From positions 13,463,368-13,527,367 of the forward strand of contig CM040453.1 in assembly GCA_022749755.1 (NCBI GenBank): a stretch of 64,000 nucleotides of DNA, written 5' to 3'. The DNA is from Azadirachta indica. Taxonomy: Eukaryota; Streptophyta; Magnoliopsida; Sapindales; Meliaceae. The notes under the pieces were generated by a model. The model ran no database searches, was not told the origin of the DNA, and saw only the letters and a list, made by a program, of their open reading frames with translations. Position numbers and translations under genes: made by a program. Shown here in pieces: positions 49,314 through 61,463 of this stretch (position 1 is the first letter of the stretch; each line of letters starts with the position of its first letter).

Positions 49314-51342
49314 GCTCACATTTCGGCAGCTCAGTTAATTAGTGCACTTCCTACGTGGAAGTAAATTGGGTCACGAGATGGAGCTTGTGTTATTTTAGTT
49401 ATTTAATATAAATATGGTTTAATTAATTAATTAATTAATCAATTTAATTTTGTATTAATAAAGGAATAATAATGAATTTTAAAGGTGTTCTTGGAGTGCA
49501 GCATCAGATCGGAAAAAGTGAAGTGACCGTTGTTGTCTGTGGAGTGGGGCCCTGAACTTTAATAAAACTTTTAATTTAGTAAAAGAATTTAATAAGAAGA
49601 ATTGGGCAATGGGACCGTTAACAGGAGCGGACAAACTACCATGATTTTATTGCAACGATTTCGGGGAGCTGGAAATTAAAAAGCTATCTCTGTATTGGAG
49701 AACGATGTGTCTATTTTTTTTTTTTTTAATTGGGTATGAAACTTCGAAGAAAATGTGTATGATGTAAATGAACAACCACCATTCTTAATAAGTATCCTAA
49801 GCTCTAAACTTTTGCATTCATAAGAATGTTAAGACATTTTCTCTAATATTCACCTCACTATTAATCTGTAAAAACAAAAAACAAAAAGAAAAACCTTAAA
49901 AAAGAAAAAGGAATTAAAAATTGAAAAAAGAATGAGGAATAAAACAAAATAAAGAGTGGGATTAGGCTCTTTTCCTCTTATTGTTTTTAAAAAAATTATT
50001 TCATTATTTTTTTTAAAAAATTTAATTGCAATCATTAAATCAAAAATCTTATCAGAATCTAGATCAAGTAATGTATAGTTGAACATGGCCGAAAATATTT
50101 TACAGTAAACATTTAACAAAATATTCAAATTTAAAATTAAATATTTTATGTTTGAAATAAGAAATCACAACTGAAATTAAATAACAGCTATTTTTTTTTT
50201 TTTAAAGAAGATACAGACTCTATAACTTCCAAAGATTTGTTACTGAATATAGAAAAAGATATTGAAAATTAAAATTAAAATTTATTTGTTTTAATATTAA
50301 AACTTATTCTTTTACATTAAATGATTTTGAATTGTAAATTTAAAATTATGTGTTATAGTGGAGAAACATGAAAGAGAGATGAATAAGGACTCATGATTCA
50401 ATATGATTTTCAATTTGCATTAGCTAGGAAAATTGATGCAATTCAAATGATTTGTTATATCATTGTAAAAGCTCTTGCACAATGTTTGTTACTTCATTAT
50501 TCATGCATTATGATAAACTTTTTGATCTTTTTTTTTTTTGGGAAATGTAATAATTGTTTTTATATACAGCTTACTTATATATCTATTTTCATTAATTGAA
50601 GGTTGTAATCATTTGAGAAATTGGAGGAAATTAATGTTTCAGTAATATAATGTATAAGATGTATTAATTTGTTCAATGCCTTGCATAATTGTTTTTAATT
50701 GTTAATTGGAAGTTAGCAAATAGAGAAAAAGAGAAAAACACAGATAATTGTATATTAGAAAATGAAAGCAAATAAAACCTTGATGAGTGAATAATAATTG
50801 CATAATAATTGTGGTATATGTTTAAGAGAAAAATAAAGTATTGATAAAGAAAAAATTGTACTATGTATTTAAGATACTGTTAAATAGTTTCTCATTATTT
50901 TTTTTTAAAATAAAAGTCAATACAACAGATTAATCACAGTAAATATAAACTAACAAAAATATATTTATTGTTGTTTGTCAATCATTGAAAGTTCTTTTTT
51001 CAGCTATCTGCAATTCAGTTATAAATCATTTAATCTATTAACAAAATCAAAGATCGATTTATATAATGTAAGTTCAAATTTTTCTTAAACTGATTAATAA
51101 AATTTTGGTTTGAATGGTGATTATGAAAGTGAATAATAGTAGTAGGAACAATATACATGTAGTTGCAAAATTGAATTATGGCTAATATATCATTGGAATA
51201 TCAATACATTATGCATAGTAACTCTTAATCATACCCCATTCCATTGATATTTTTTTAACAAATACTGCATTAACAATAATAGCAAACCAATATAATGAAA
51301 CATGTATGTGAATGTGATTGATTTAAAAAGAAAAAAGGAAAT
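49314..51342. other. Intergenic region between convergent genes
   Basis: 3' flanks of MCTP and of the GT14 gene, AT-rich. AATAAA-like signals near 49457 could serve MCTP. Nothing else supported. Confidence 0.6.
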
Positions 51343-52933
51343 TTATCTACATTGCCTCTTTGTAAAAGTTCTTGCTGAAAGAAGTTTTGTTAGCAAATTT
51401 TTCAACCTCCTAGACCCTGGACCAGGCTTCAAAACACCATAATTCTCACTTTGGAATCCTGAGCATACCTCAGTACTTCTTTCACTCTTAGAACACCAGC
51501 CTCCGTAAGTGTATGATCTTCTCCGGTGCCTTTTCAGGAGGTCGCGATCAATCTTATCAAGAACCGCGTTGTTCTGCTTGAATTTTCTGGCAAACGGGCG
51601 ACTGCTGAGAACCATTCTCCGGAAATCCTTGAGGCCTAGGGATCTCGGATGCTGCTTGGGAGGGTTATCCCAAGTGATGTAATGAAGGTCGTGGTTAGCT
51701 GTGGTGTTCTTGTATTCTTCAGAGTTACATGCAAGTGTCTGAAAGTATCCTTCAGGAGACGAAACAAAGTTGGTGTAGTAAAGCAGGAGAGTCCTTGGAA
51801 GATTATCCCAACCCATTATGCAATACTCAGCAAATGATCTTGACAATATTGTCCAAGCTGAACCTGGTGATATCAAAGCAATCAAACTGGCTATGATCAA
51901 TTATTTTTTCCATTATAAAAGTTGAGAGGTATAAGAAGTTTAATATTACCCATTTCAAAAATACTTGTTAGAATGTTTTCATATCTTAAAAAGTACTATA
52001 ATGATAACACCAAATCATTTCTATTAATTAATTGATTAGTCATTACTTACAATGTTAATTAATGGTCATGCCCATTGCCGACATAGTTGGGTAAATTGAT
52101 AGAATGACAAAACATATATATGCAATAGCATCAATTACAGCTAGCAACAACTAGCTGCCCACCGAGATGGACTAATTAATGTTAATACACATGGCAATGC
52201 TACACACAAATACACGAAAAGAGATAAAATGGAAAGGACATTTAATATGAAATTAATTAATTACACTAAAAACTCAATTCCCCCGTCAACAATTCACTCA
52301 CTACAGTACATGATTTTAATTATTTTGGTGGTCTTATATTTCTTATAATCTTCATCTTATATTATAACCACTAATATTGTATTACTGGTTAATAATAAAT
52401 TTAACTTAAATAAGTTATGAATCAAGTTGGTCGAATTAATTACTAATAATTAATCATAAGTTGACCTTGTTTATTAGTGTAACCTTTTTGCTTCAAGTAC
52501 ACTAACTTAAAAAAGAGTTTCTTCATTAATGTTGGCTTCAATTAGGTTAAGAGTCATACTCAACTACCTTGGAAGCAAAGTAATCATCATGCCTACCACA
52601 ACTAGAAAATTGAACAAAACCCACATGATTTCTGCCAAGTGGCACAAACTTGTAAGTGGGTCCCCACTAAAAGTTAAAAATCCACAATAAACAAAAGTTG
52701 ACTGACAGCTTTCTTGATAGCAGCTAGTGACTCAGTGGCTTAGGAAGAAGACAATTTGCCTGTCCAAAATGTAATAAATTAAAATTTGGAAACGCAAGAT
52801 AAGATTGATTATCAAATATGTTAATTGTTAAACGCAAAACACAGTGTCCCCATTTCAGAAACCCCACCAAAAAAATGATTCTATTTCTCTTTGAAAACTT
52901 TAAAAGAATATGTATAGTTGCGTACTATGTACC

Positions 52934-52971
<38 letters not shown>

Positions 52972-54082
52972 GTGTTGTGTTGTGTTGTCTCTTCAGTTGT
53001 TCAGAAGTTCACATGCTTCTGATATATAATCTTTTCTTTTATAAAACTAATAAATAAATACAGTGAAGAAGCTTAGAATATGGAATCATGTGAAGAAGAT
53101 ATAGATGCCCATATATTTTTTTTTCTTCTTGTGAAATATAAGGAAAAAAGATTGGATAAAAACCTGTATAGAGCTTGAACGAAGAAGGAAGAGTCCTCTG
53201 TTTAATCACCCACCAGATCTCTGATTTGTTGAGGCTGTAAAGCCCTGGGTCTATTATGATTGGCTTTGCTCTCTTATTCCTGAAAGTATGTATTGCCAAT
53301 TTAAATTTGTTTCAGAGCAGAAAATAAATAGAACACCCATTAAAACAAAGCCAGGAAAGGCTGACTCTTACAGTTTCCAACCCAAGCGACTGGAATGCTG
53401 TATGAAGTTGAGTTCTCTTGGCAAGTCAGAAAAGGCATGAATCAGATCTGGAAACCCAGAGACAAGTCACAAAACCACATCATCTATGTGTCAGAGAAAA
53501 TATGAGAGAAAGCAAAATCAGGCAAAACTCATCATATATCGGATATATATGAAGAAATTAATAATTAAGGCCACTCACCATACCATCTTGAGTTACCAAA
53601 GGATAATCAGAAGCACTAAGATTAATAAACCAATCCCATTTGCAGCATCTCAAGAGCATAGCCATTGCATGAAGAGTTGTAGCAAGCATTGTTGGGCCTC
53701 TGTAAGTGACCAAGTTTGGTTTACCAACAATATAAACATTATTCACCAGACTGAAAACAGGGTCATTTGCCACAAACTCTGCAATCTCCTTCTGCTCTTT
53801 CTCAGGGGCCGCTCTGTCCATGTGAATGAGATAGTGATTTCCAGGATGATACAGAGCAAGCAAAGCTCTTTTCAGCTTGACTGTGTCACCTTTTGATGCT
53901 GAAAGCAAGTATGCAAAGGTCACTGGATATGAGTTGTTGGATTTGAGTATGATTTTGTTGGAGGTCAAGATTGGGGTGAATTTATTTAAGGAAATGAATG
54001 GTCTTGTTGGGACTGAAATGTAGAGAAAAGATAAGAGAATTGAGGTTAAAATGAAGGAAAACATGAAAATTTTGATGCCCAT
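51343..54082 (-). CDS. GT14-family beta-glucuronosyltransferase-like protein (GlcAT14-like)
   Basis: Four exons: 54082-53584, 53447-53372, 53279-53164 and 51863-51343, all in phase, 403 residues. The protein has a short cytosolic start (MGIK), a membrane anchor at about 5-23, then a luminal GT14 (core-2/I-branching) domain. Seen motifs are PVTFAYLLSASKGD (53-66), a YHPGNHYLIHMD block, LVTYRGPTMLATTLHAMA, WDWFINLSASDYPL (149-162), LPRELNFIQHSSRLGWK, and in exon 4 AEYCIMGWDNLPRTLLLYY. This is a type II Golgi protein pattern. The closest named plant members add glucuronic acid to beta-1,6- and beta-1,3-galactan of arabinogalactan proteins. The substrate here is inferred from the family. The start was chosen because MGIK immediately precedes the anchor; an upstream in-frame ATG (54343) would add a low-complexity, serine-rich extension. 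The 1.3-kb intron 3 holds a GT microsatellite. Confidence 0.9.
52935..52988. repeat. (GT)n microsatellite in GT14 intron 3
   Basis: About 18 GT units followed by GTTGT-type variants. Confidence 0.95.
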
Positions 54083-54260
54083 TTTATGAAAATTGTCAAG
54101 AAAAAAGAAAAATTGAGAGAGATGAAAGGGGGTGTTGGGAGAAAATGAAGTGGGAAGAGTCGTTAAGTGGTTAATGAGTGAGGAGAGTTTTGGATTGTGT
54201 AAGAAGGAGGGAATTGAAATTGGGAATATTAAAAAAAGGGGCATGGAAGTGTGTGGAGTG

Positions 54261-54293
54261 GATTTAGATTTAGATTTAGATTTAGATTTAGAT
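54261..54293. repeat. (GATTTA)n hexanucleotide repeat upstream of GT14
   Basis: Five and a half copies of GATTTA, 180-210 bp upstream of the chosen GT14 start codon, within the likely leader or promoter. Confidence 0.9.
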
Positions 54294-55760
54294 CTTACCC
54301 TTGGAGGTAGGAGAGTTCCTTGCTTTGAAGTGAAGGCCTCCAAATGTCACAATTTCAGGTAGTGGGCGAAAATTTTGATGCTTTGTGGAGGTTGAAATTA
54401 CAATATTGCCTATGCTCTTAGAAAGGGGAAAATTGGAGTCATATGGGGCTTTTGTGGAAAGAAAATTAGGAAGGAAATTCCTTTGGGTTTTTGAAATTAT
54501 GAAAACACCCCTCCAATGTTTTACTCCTAACTTCATTCAGATTTGGGATGGATATTTTAATTCTTCCATGGATCTAATTTTTAATTTACTTTTGAGATAA
54601 AATCATTGAGAATTAATTATGGAAAATAGGTGCATGTTAATTATTAAATGAAAGTAAATGTTTATAAAATTTTTTAGCTATTTTAAACATATCTTTAAAT
54701 TACATGTAGTCTGTATATTTACATACATATTTATTTTAACGAGCATCTCTTTGAGAAACTGCCCATATCTTTATGCCTTTCGTGTGGGTTGAAATTTACT
54801 TGACAAAAAATTTCACTACTTTAGGACTATTATCATTACGGTTACCATTTACTGGAACTTCCGTTGCCAGCTTCTTTATCATTAAGTTATCAACTTTATT
54901 GGCCTTTTAGCATTAAACAAGCGTTAGTCCCATACATGATTTTATGAGCCTTATATTTAGTAATTTTTGAACTCTTTCTTCTGTATTGAGGATCATCGAA
55001 ATAAGTAATAATACTATTTCTAATTATTTTAATCAAATATTAAATATATAGTTAAAATACGTTTAGTATAAATTAATTAGGTGTTCAACTGAGATAGATA
55101 CAAACACTACATTTTTTCTTGACATACATAGTTATGTTAATGAACTTTTGGAGAGAAATAAGCAAAAAAATGAACAAAAAAAATAATATTTACATTTCTT
55201 ATTTTTTAATGACTTGTTAATAGGGGGAGTTAGTGCTTTCTTAATTTATCACCGTTAATCTGATTCTACTGCTAGAGTGAACTGTTAACTCTTATATTAT
55301 GAAATAAACTAATTTTCAAAGACAGAAAAACTCAGATACAGAGAGCAACAAGAGAAGCAAAACTCATCATTCTGATTCAAATTTTAAAAATTTTTAGAGA
55401 TTTTTCTTTAAATTTTCGTAGTAAATTTGGATTTGATTGTACATTTCTTTTTTGTTTGCTTTATTTGCATTTGTGGTACTTTATTTCGTACATAAAATGT
55501 TGATTCCTAGTTAATTAATTATGAATTAATATGACAGCCGGCCCTTCGAATTATTTACAAGTTCTCAAAACTCAAGAGTTTTATTTAATGTTGCATTTTT
55601 TTACTTTGAGATTCCCATGACCCATAAACTATTTATAAAAAGTGTCTTATTATCCTACAGGAAGTAGGAAATCCAATTTCACGGGAATTAGGAAAGTAAC
55701 AGAGTTTTGAATTTTGAAATCCTTACGCCTTAAAAATCCTGAAGTTATTAGGACAAAATC
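54294..55760. other. Intergenic region between divergent GT14 and FCP1-like genes
   Basis: AT-rich. It holds the two promoters and no supported gene. Confidence 0.6.
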
Positions 55761-55766
55761 AACATG

Positions 55767-55777
55767 TATATATAAAT
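55767..55777 (+). promoter_or_regulatory. TATA box of the FCP1-like gene
   Basis: TATATATAAAT about 50-60 bp before the ATG at 55828. A related TTATATAATT at 58329-58338 precedes the pseudogene copy, so the duplication included the promoter. Confidence 0.65.
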
Positions 55778-55827
55778 CTACGCAGTTCATCTCACACAAA
55801 AAAAAAAAGAGTTCCTTTCTATTCACA

Positions 55828-56922
55828 ATGGAGTGCAGTGTTGATCTGAGAAGCTTTGATGCTGCTGCTGCTGTGATGTCTCGTTCGGGTTCAGTTTCGG
55901 CTATAGAGCAGAGATGTACGCACTTTACTGTTCTTGACGGAATATGCGTTGCTTGCAACAAAGGTATAGGTGATTTCTCTTCCGTTACTTTTGATTATCT
56001 TTTTAATAATGATCCGAGAAGACATACCGAGATACTGTTGAGGAAGAGAAAACTTGTCCTGGTTCTTGACTTAGACCACACGCTTCTTCACACTTGTAAG
56101 CTTAAAGATTTGACATCTGAAGAAAAATATTTGGAGGAGAAAGTTGATTCTCTGGAAAATATATCGGATAGGAGTTTGTTTAGGTGGGAGGAAGCAGGTT
56201 TCTTGGTGAAGTTGAGGCCCTGTGTTCGCAATTTTCTTGAAGAAGCAAGCAACATGTTTGAAATGTACATATGTACAATGGGTTCCCAAACCTACGCAGA
56301 GAAGATTGCCGAGTTAATAGACCCAGATTGCAAGTACTTCGATTATTCCAGGATCATTGGGTGTGAAGAGTTCAAGCAATATGGAGAAAAGGATCTGAGT
56401 TTGGTGTTGGGAGAGGAAAGTAACATTGTTATTCTTGACGATACAGAGAGTGTGTGGAGTGACCATGCAAAGAACTTGATAACTGTGAGCAGCTATGACT
56501 ACTTCAAGCAAAGGGAATTTGAGAAATCTTATTCTGAAGAGAAGACAGATGAGAGTGAGAGTAATGGGGCGTTAGCAAACATTCTCAGAGTGCTGAAAAC
56601 AGTCCATGGATTATTTTTTGACGATCCTGCTTGCGGAGATGTTCCAAGTTTGCTGGCAAAGATTCGTGGTGGGATTCTGAGGGGCTGTACTTTGTTCTTC
56701 CAGGATTTTCCGTCGACCAGGTCCAGGGCAGAGTTGATGGGAGCTACATGTACAACAGTGATGGACTCATCTGTTACGCATGTAGTAGTCTCGTCAAATA
56801 CAAAATCTGAGGAATTATGTCGATGGGCAGAACAGGAGAAGAAGTTCTTGGTGAATCCAGGGTGGATCATGGATGCATATTTTCTCTGGCATAGGCAACC
56901 TGAGGAGGATTATTTTCCATGA
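55828..56922 (+). CDS. FCP1-like RNA polymerase II CTD phosphatase (CPL4-like), intronless
   Basis: 364 residues in one exon. A small Cys/His cluster at 30-43 (CTH, then CVAC) precedes the FCPH/HAD phosphatase domain at about 70-245, with the catalytic DLDHT at 81-85 (first Asp nucleophile, second general acid), the LVKLRPCVRNFLEEA block, MYICTMGSQTYAEKI and VILDDTESVW, which supplies the conserved acidic pair. A C-terminal BRCT domain at about 270-362 ends NPGWIMDAYFLWHRQPEEDY. Known family members remove phosphate from Ser2/Ser5 of the Pol II C-terminal repeats in the nucleus. All catalytic motifs are present, so activity is likely. The start at 55828 sits just after a TATA box; an in-frame ATG at 55714 lies upstream of that box and is rejected. 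Lack of introns suggests descent from a retrocopied member of the family. A broken tandem copy lies 1.4 kb downstream. Confidence 0.88.
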   Translation: MECSVDLRSFDAAAAVMSRSGSVSAIEQRCTHFTVLDGICVACNKGIGDFSSVTFDYLFNNDPRRHTEILLRKRKLVLVLDLDHTLLHTCKLKDLTSEEKYLEEKVDSLENISDRSLFRWEEAGFLVKLRPCVRNFLEEASNMFEMYICTMGSQTYAEKIAELIDPDCKYFDYSRIIGCEEFKQYGEKDLSLVLGEESNIVILDDTESVWSDHAKNLITVSSYDYFKQREFEKSYSEEKTDESESNGALANILRVLKTVHGLFFDDPACGDVPSLLAKIRGGILRGCTLFFQDFPSTRSRAELMGATCTTVMDSSVTHVVVSSNTKSEELCRWAEQEKKFLVNPGWIMDAYFLWHRQPEEDYFP

Positions 56923-57005
56923 TCAAATGAAGAATTAATCTAGCATGCAGTTCCACGCTTTTACTTTGATTGTTTGAATGTATGTAATTGATAATCAAGT
57001 GTAAC

Positions 57006-57077
<72 letters not shown>

Positions 57078-57083
57078 ATGTAT
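57006..57083. repeat. Compound (AT)n(GT)n(GTAT)n microsatellite
   Basis: A 78-bp compound tract just past the FCP1-like stop codon, probably within or near its 3' UTR. Confidence 0.95.
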
Positions 57084-58328
57084 ACTGTTATATTTCAAAC
57101 TTCTATTTGATGTTTAAGCATTGAACTTAAGATTTGCATTGGTCTTAAGGCAGCATAATATATATCTTTTAAGGAACGTATATACTCCTTGTACGATAGT
57201 TTCAAATCATTAAGAATCTACAATTATACATATTCTTGAAGTGAATGTAATCGTCACTGATATAACCCACTGTGACAGAGTATATATATATATATAAATT
57301 GAAAAAGGTAATGGGTTAATCAGATGTAAGAATATTGATCTTTTCATAGATTTATATCTTCGATCAATTGCCGTTGCACCACTGGTTGAGAATATATTTA
57401 GAATTGAAGTATTTTTATTTTTATTATATTATTACATACTAGTGTTTATTAAAAGAGGATTAATGATATGTGAGTTTTTAAAGTTTCACTCGTTAATTTA
57501 ATTAGTCCTAATAACTTAAAAAGTAGTTATAAAAATTCAAATATAAATACTCTTGATGTATCGAGAATGGCAAATACTTTTAAATACATAGTTAAAATAT
57601 TTAATTTATATACTTTTTAAATATATAATGATAGAATAATCATTCACATAGTTTTACAATAATTTTATGTGGTATTTATAATAAAATATAATCATTATTT
57701 ACTAATAAATTATAACTTTTATAACTACTTTTTAAAATATAACTTCTATAACTACTTTTTAAATTATTAGTACACAAGTGTCATTAACTCTATTAAAAAT
57801 TTAGGTTGATATTCATAAAATTAAGTAAAATTGCTTACTTCAAACTCGTGGACAGTGAAGAAAATCATGGCTCCTCCTAATATTTGCCCCCTTTTTTTTT
57901 GGTTCTAAAAATCTTGAATTCAAATAATAATATATGATAATTATCCTTTTAGGAGGGAATTAATTTATAATTGATTACTGCTAAATGACCCAGAAGTCCG
58001 AGTTATATTAATAGTTGGAAAGCAACTCTTTTATGAAATAAACCATCACTCTACTATAGAGATAAGAACTGTTTGAATTTTGAACGTAGTTTACCATTGT
58101 AATCTATAAAATTCCAAAGGTAATAAAATTTTAAGACAGGTTAGTTTAGGTGTTATTTGTATCTTAATAATCAATAAATTTTCTGTTATAAAATGATTAT
58201 CCCAACTTGGTAGGAATATTAAGTATTGTTTTATCTAAAATTCAGATAAAGAAATCCAACTCTGAGCAGGAATTCAGAAAGCAAGGGCCCGTTTCATAAC
58301 CCCAAACTCGTTAGGCATAAACCCAAAA
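57084..58328. other. Intergenic region between the FCP1-like gene and its pseudogene
   Basis: AT-rich with no supported gene. Confidence 0.6.
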
Positions 58329-58373
58329 TTATATAATTCTGTGCAGTTCATTGAAAAATCCTTTGTGATCGCA

Positions 58374-59533
58374 ATGGTTGCAGTAGGGAAGAATTCTTGT
58401 GATAGGAAGACACGATTTCATCAGTTTGTTCTTGCCTTGAAGTGTCATTGGCAGCCATTTTTGGCTTCAAAGCAGACATGCATCCACAATACTATTCTTA
58501 AAGGAATATGCATTCGTTGCAAGAAACCTGTGGATAATTCCTATGGTTCTTCTTTTGATTTTCTTCTTGAAGGATTGAGGTTCAGTGATAATGCAATTTC
58601 TCTGTTGAAACATAGACACACGGAAACGCAGCTGGAGAAGAGAAAACTTCTGTTGGTTCTTGATCTAGACCACACACTTGTTCACTGCCGTAGGCTTAAA
58701 AATTTGTCATCTGTATAGAATTATTTGAAGGAAAAAGTTGATTGTCAGGAAAATATGTCCAATCAGAGTTTGTTCCTGGTGAATGATATGGATTACTTAG
58801 TGAAGTTGAGGCCCTATGTTCACAATTTTCTTGAAGAAGCTAGTAAAATGTTTGAGATGCATCTATGCACTATGGGTTCTCGACTCTATGCACAGAAAGC
58901 TGCCAAGCTTTTAGACCCAAATTCCAAGTACTTCAGTTGTAGAGTCATTGCATTTGAAGATTTCGAGCGAAAAGCAAGTAAGAATCTGAATTTAGTGTTG
59001 TGAGAGGAGAGAAATATAATCATTGTTGATGATACAGAAAATGTGTGGGGTAGAAATACCGAGAACTTGATAACCGTGGGCAGATATGATTACTTCAAAT
59101 ACAGAGTAGGAGTTGAAAATCTTATTCTGAGGAGAACACCGATGAGAATGAGAGTAATGGGGGGTTAGCAAAACATTCTTAAGAGTTCTGAAAACAGTCC
59201 ATGGATTATTTTTTGACAATCCTACCAACAGAAATGTTCCAAGTTTGTTGGCAAAGGTTCGTGGTGGGATTCTGACGGGCTGTGCTTTGCTCTTCAGGGA
59301 TGTTCATCAGGATCTTCCATTGATGAAGTCCAGGGCAGAGTTGACGGGAGCCACATGCACAACAGAGATTGATTCCTCCATGATTATTACAAATGTAGTC
59401 TCATCACATGCAGCAAACACTGAGGGAAGTCGATGTGCAGGACAGGAGAAAGTTGTTCCTGGTGCATCCGAGGTGGATCGAGGCAGCTTATTTTCTATGG
59501 AGTAGGCAACCTGAACAAGATTATTCGCCATGA
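58374..59533 (+). pseudogene. Tandem pseudogene of the FCP1-like phosphatase
   Basis: Colinear with the gene at 55828-56922 from the Cys/His cluster (CIHN..CIRC) through DLDHTLVH, VKLRPYVHNFLEEAS and the BRCT end. It is broken by an in-frame TAG at 58716-58718, a TGA at 59001-59003 where the intact gene has Gly in LGEES, and frameshifts from about 59100 to 59180. The BRCT tryptophan region (about 59460-59530) is also out of frame. The duplication extends into both flanks: GCAGTTCAT before the start, and a shared stretch ending CAGTTCCACGCTT after the stop. No full protein can be made. A truncated product of about 115 residues would end just after the catalytic motif. Confidence 0.92.
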
Positions 59534-60099
59534 TCAGTGAAGAGCTAATTTAGCTAGCATTCAGTTCCACGCTTCAAGCCATTCTTGGATTGTTTTTATT
59601 TAATGCTCTACTATTGGACCGTTAAGTTATCTGGGCCTCCGCATTAACACTTTTCTCTTATTGGCCCACTTCATACGGCCCAAAATCCCAAAACAAAAGA
59701 GTGGGAATTCAACCTTCTTACCATTTTCTTTCCCAATTTATATTTTTTACATCAATGTTCTTCATTGAAAAATGGGCCAAAGTCACAAGCATTGAGTTGT
59801 TGTTGGGTTGAGGCACGTGATTCATGTCATGGCCATTCATATCCACCTACTCTTCAAATCAGAAGTGTCTTCATAACTGGTATCATGCATTCAAACAAAA
59901 ATTGTTTCATTTTCTACAAAATAACAAAATCATATGTTATTTCTTCTCAATATTTAATCCAATTCACATTGACCCAACTTGAATATTTTAAATCCTACTA
60001 TTGCTAGTCTTAAAAAGTTAGGGGATATGATATGAGCAAATTATCATATCAATAGAACAGTCACCCAACCAATTATAATTTGATATTTGTTAGGTGTAA

Positions 60100-60137
<38 letters not shown>

Positions 60138-61463
60138 TAAGAAGCAAATTTTGACTAGACTTTTTAAACCACATTAAAAGATGGCAAATCACTCAGTTCC
60201 ATATAACATCCAAACTTTTCTCAACTTAAAATACACTACAACTTCAATTTCAAGATAATACCATAATATTTTAATTCTTATCGCTACACCTAAAATATTT
60301 TAGACGCATAAATTATTATATATACATATATAATAATCAAAAATATATATTTTTAGTTATATATATATATTATTTATATCATTTAAAATTATAAATTCTA
60401 ATCAAGGAAGAATATTCCACAAATTTTATACTACACTTTTAGTCTTCAATTCACAAAATATCAAACCCCAAACTCACAATTTTCTAAACCTCATCAATAA
60501 AATAAAATTTCTTCTAAGAGTCTACATTATGGTCATAAAATAAAAGATCAGAAACCTGAAAAGAGCGGTCTTTTTCTTTTTCTTTTTAATTTTTGATTTG
60601 GCTTTTTCTTTTACTGTTCTTCTTTTTTTTTCTTGAAAAAGAAAAAATTCTCCATCACCTTTAAAACTTAAATTAATTGGAGGGAGCGTTTGGCAGTTGA
60701 GCAGTTCTGTGGTTCCCTAACCCAGTATTTTTCCACCCAATTATATGATCCCACTCTATTTGTCTTTGTATCATCAAAGTGGTAACCGTTAAAAAGTTTA
60801 AATTTTTTAACCATTTTTTTATCATTTTAATTAGTATAACAAAATTTATTTTATGAAATGAAAACTCAAATTGACCTAGTTATATTAATTTATTTATGCC
60901 CTTAAAAGTTTGAAAACAATCAGCAAAATATAAATAATTAAAAATTAGTTAGCAGTTGAACCAAACAGGTAATTAAAGAACGAATTTATCTTTTTTATTA
61001 TTTTAACAATTTTATTTTATTTTTTAATTTACATTCTTTAATTTAGCCAATCAAAAACAGTTTAAGAGACAAAACGGACATCCCGAGAAAATTCAACGGT
61101 ATTTTATGTATCTATCACGGGAACTGGTCTCACTACCGTCTTCGTCAAGTCAACGTTGCTTAATTGGTTCTCTACCACGTCATCACTCCACGTCAGCAAA
61201 CCCAAAATTCTATCACCTGATCAAGTTAGATGAAACTTGAACGATATGAGAAAAATAAATAAATAAATAAATCAGGCGGTTTATTCTCATGCAAGTTTGA
61301 TACGATCACATTAATGCTGATTAGTTTAAGATGACTTGAACAAGTTAAGTCTTTGCCTCATTAGATAATCAATTTAGAATTTTCAGACTCTTCAAAATTT
61401 TCCACAATCTGTCGTAGGTTACAAGCTTGTGAAGGAAAATCCATTTAAAGTCAGATTCAAGGA
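59534..61463. other. Intergenic region upstream of the choline-transporter-like gene
   Basis: AT-rich, with an (AT)n run at 60106-60133 and an (AAAT)n run at about 61255-61272. An 80-codon frame at 59765 has no recognisable feature. CCACGTCATCACTCCACGTCAG at about 61174-61196 (two CCACGTCA cores) could be a bZIP-type element of the downstream gene. Confidence 0.55.

Noticed and set aside
54083..54343. N-terminal extension of the GT14 protein from an upstream in-frame ATG
   Set aside because: It would place a serine/lysine repeat (from the GATTTA tract) and a second hydrophobic stretch before the normal type II anchor. MGIK at 54082 matches the family's usual start.
55714..55827. Upstream in-frame ATG of the FCP1-like gene
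   Set aside because: The TATA box lies downstream of it, so it is unlikely to be in the transcript.
60590..60655. Inverted T-rich/A-rich tract as a terminator or hairpin
   Set aside because: Low-complexity homopolymer pairing is expected by chance in this AT-rich DNA, and no adjacent gene ends there.
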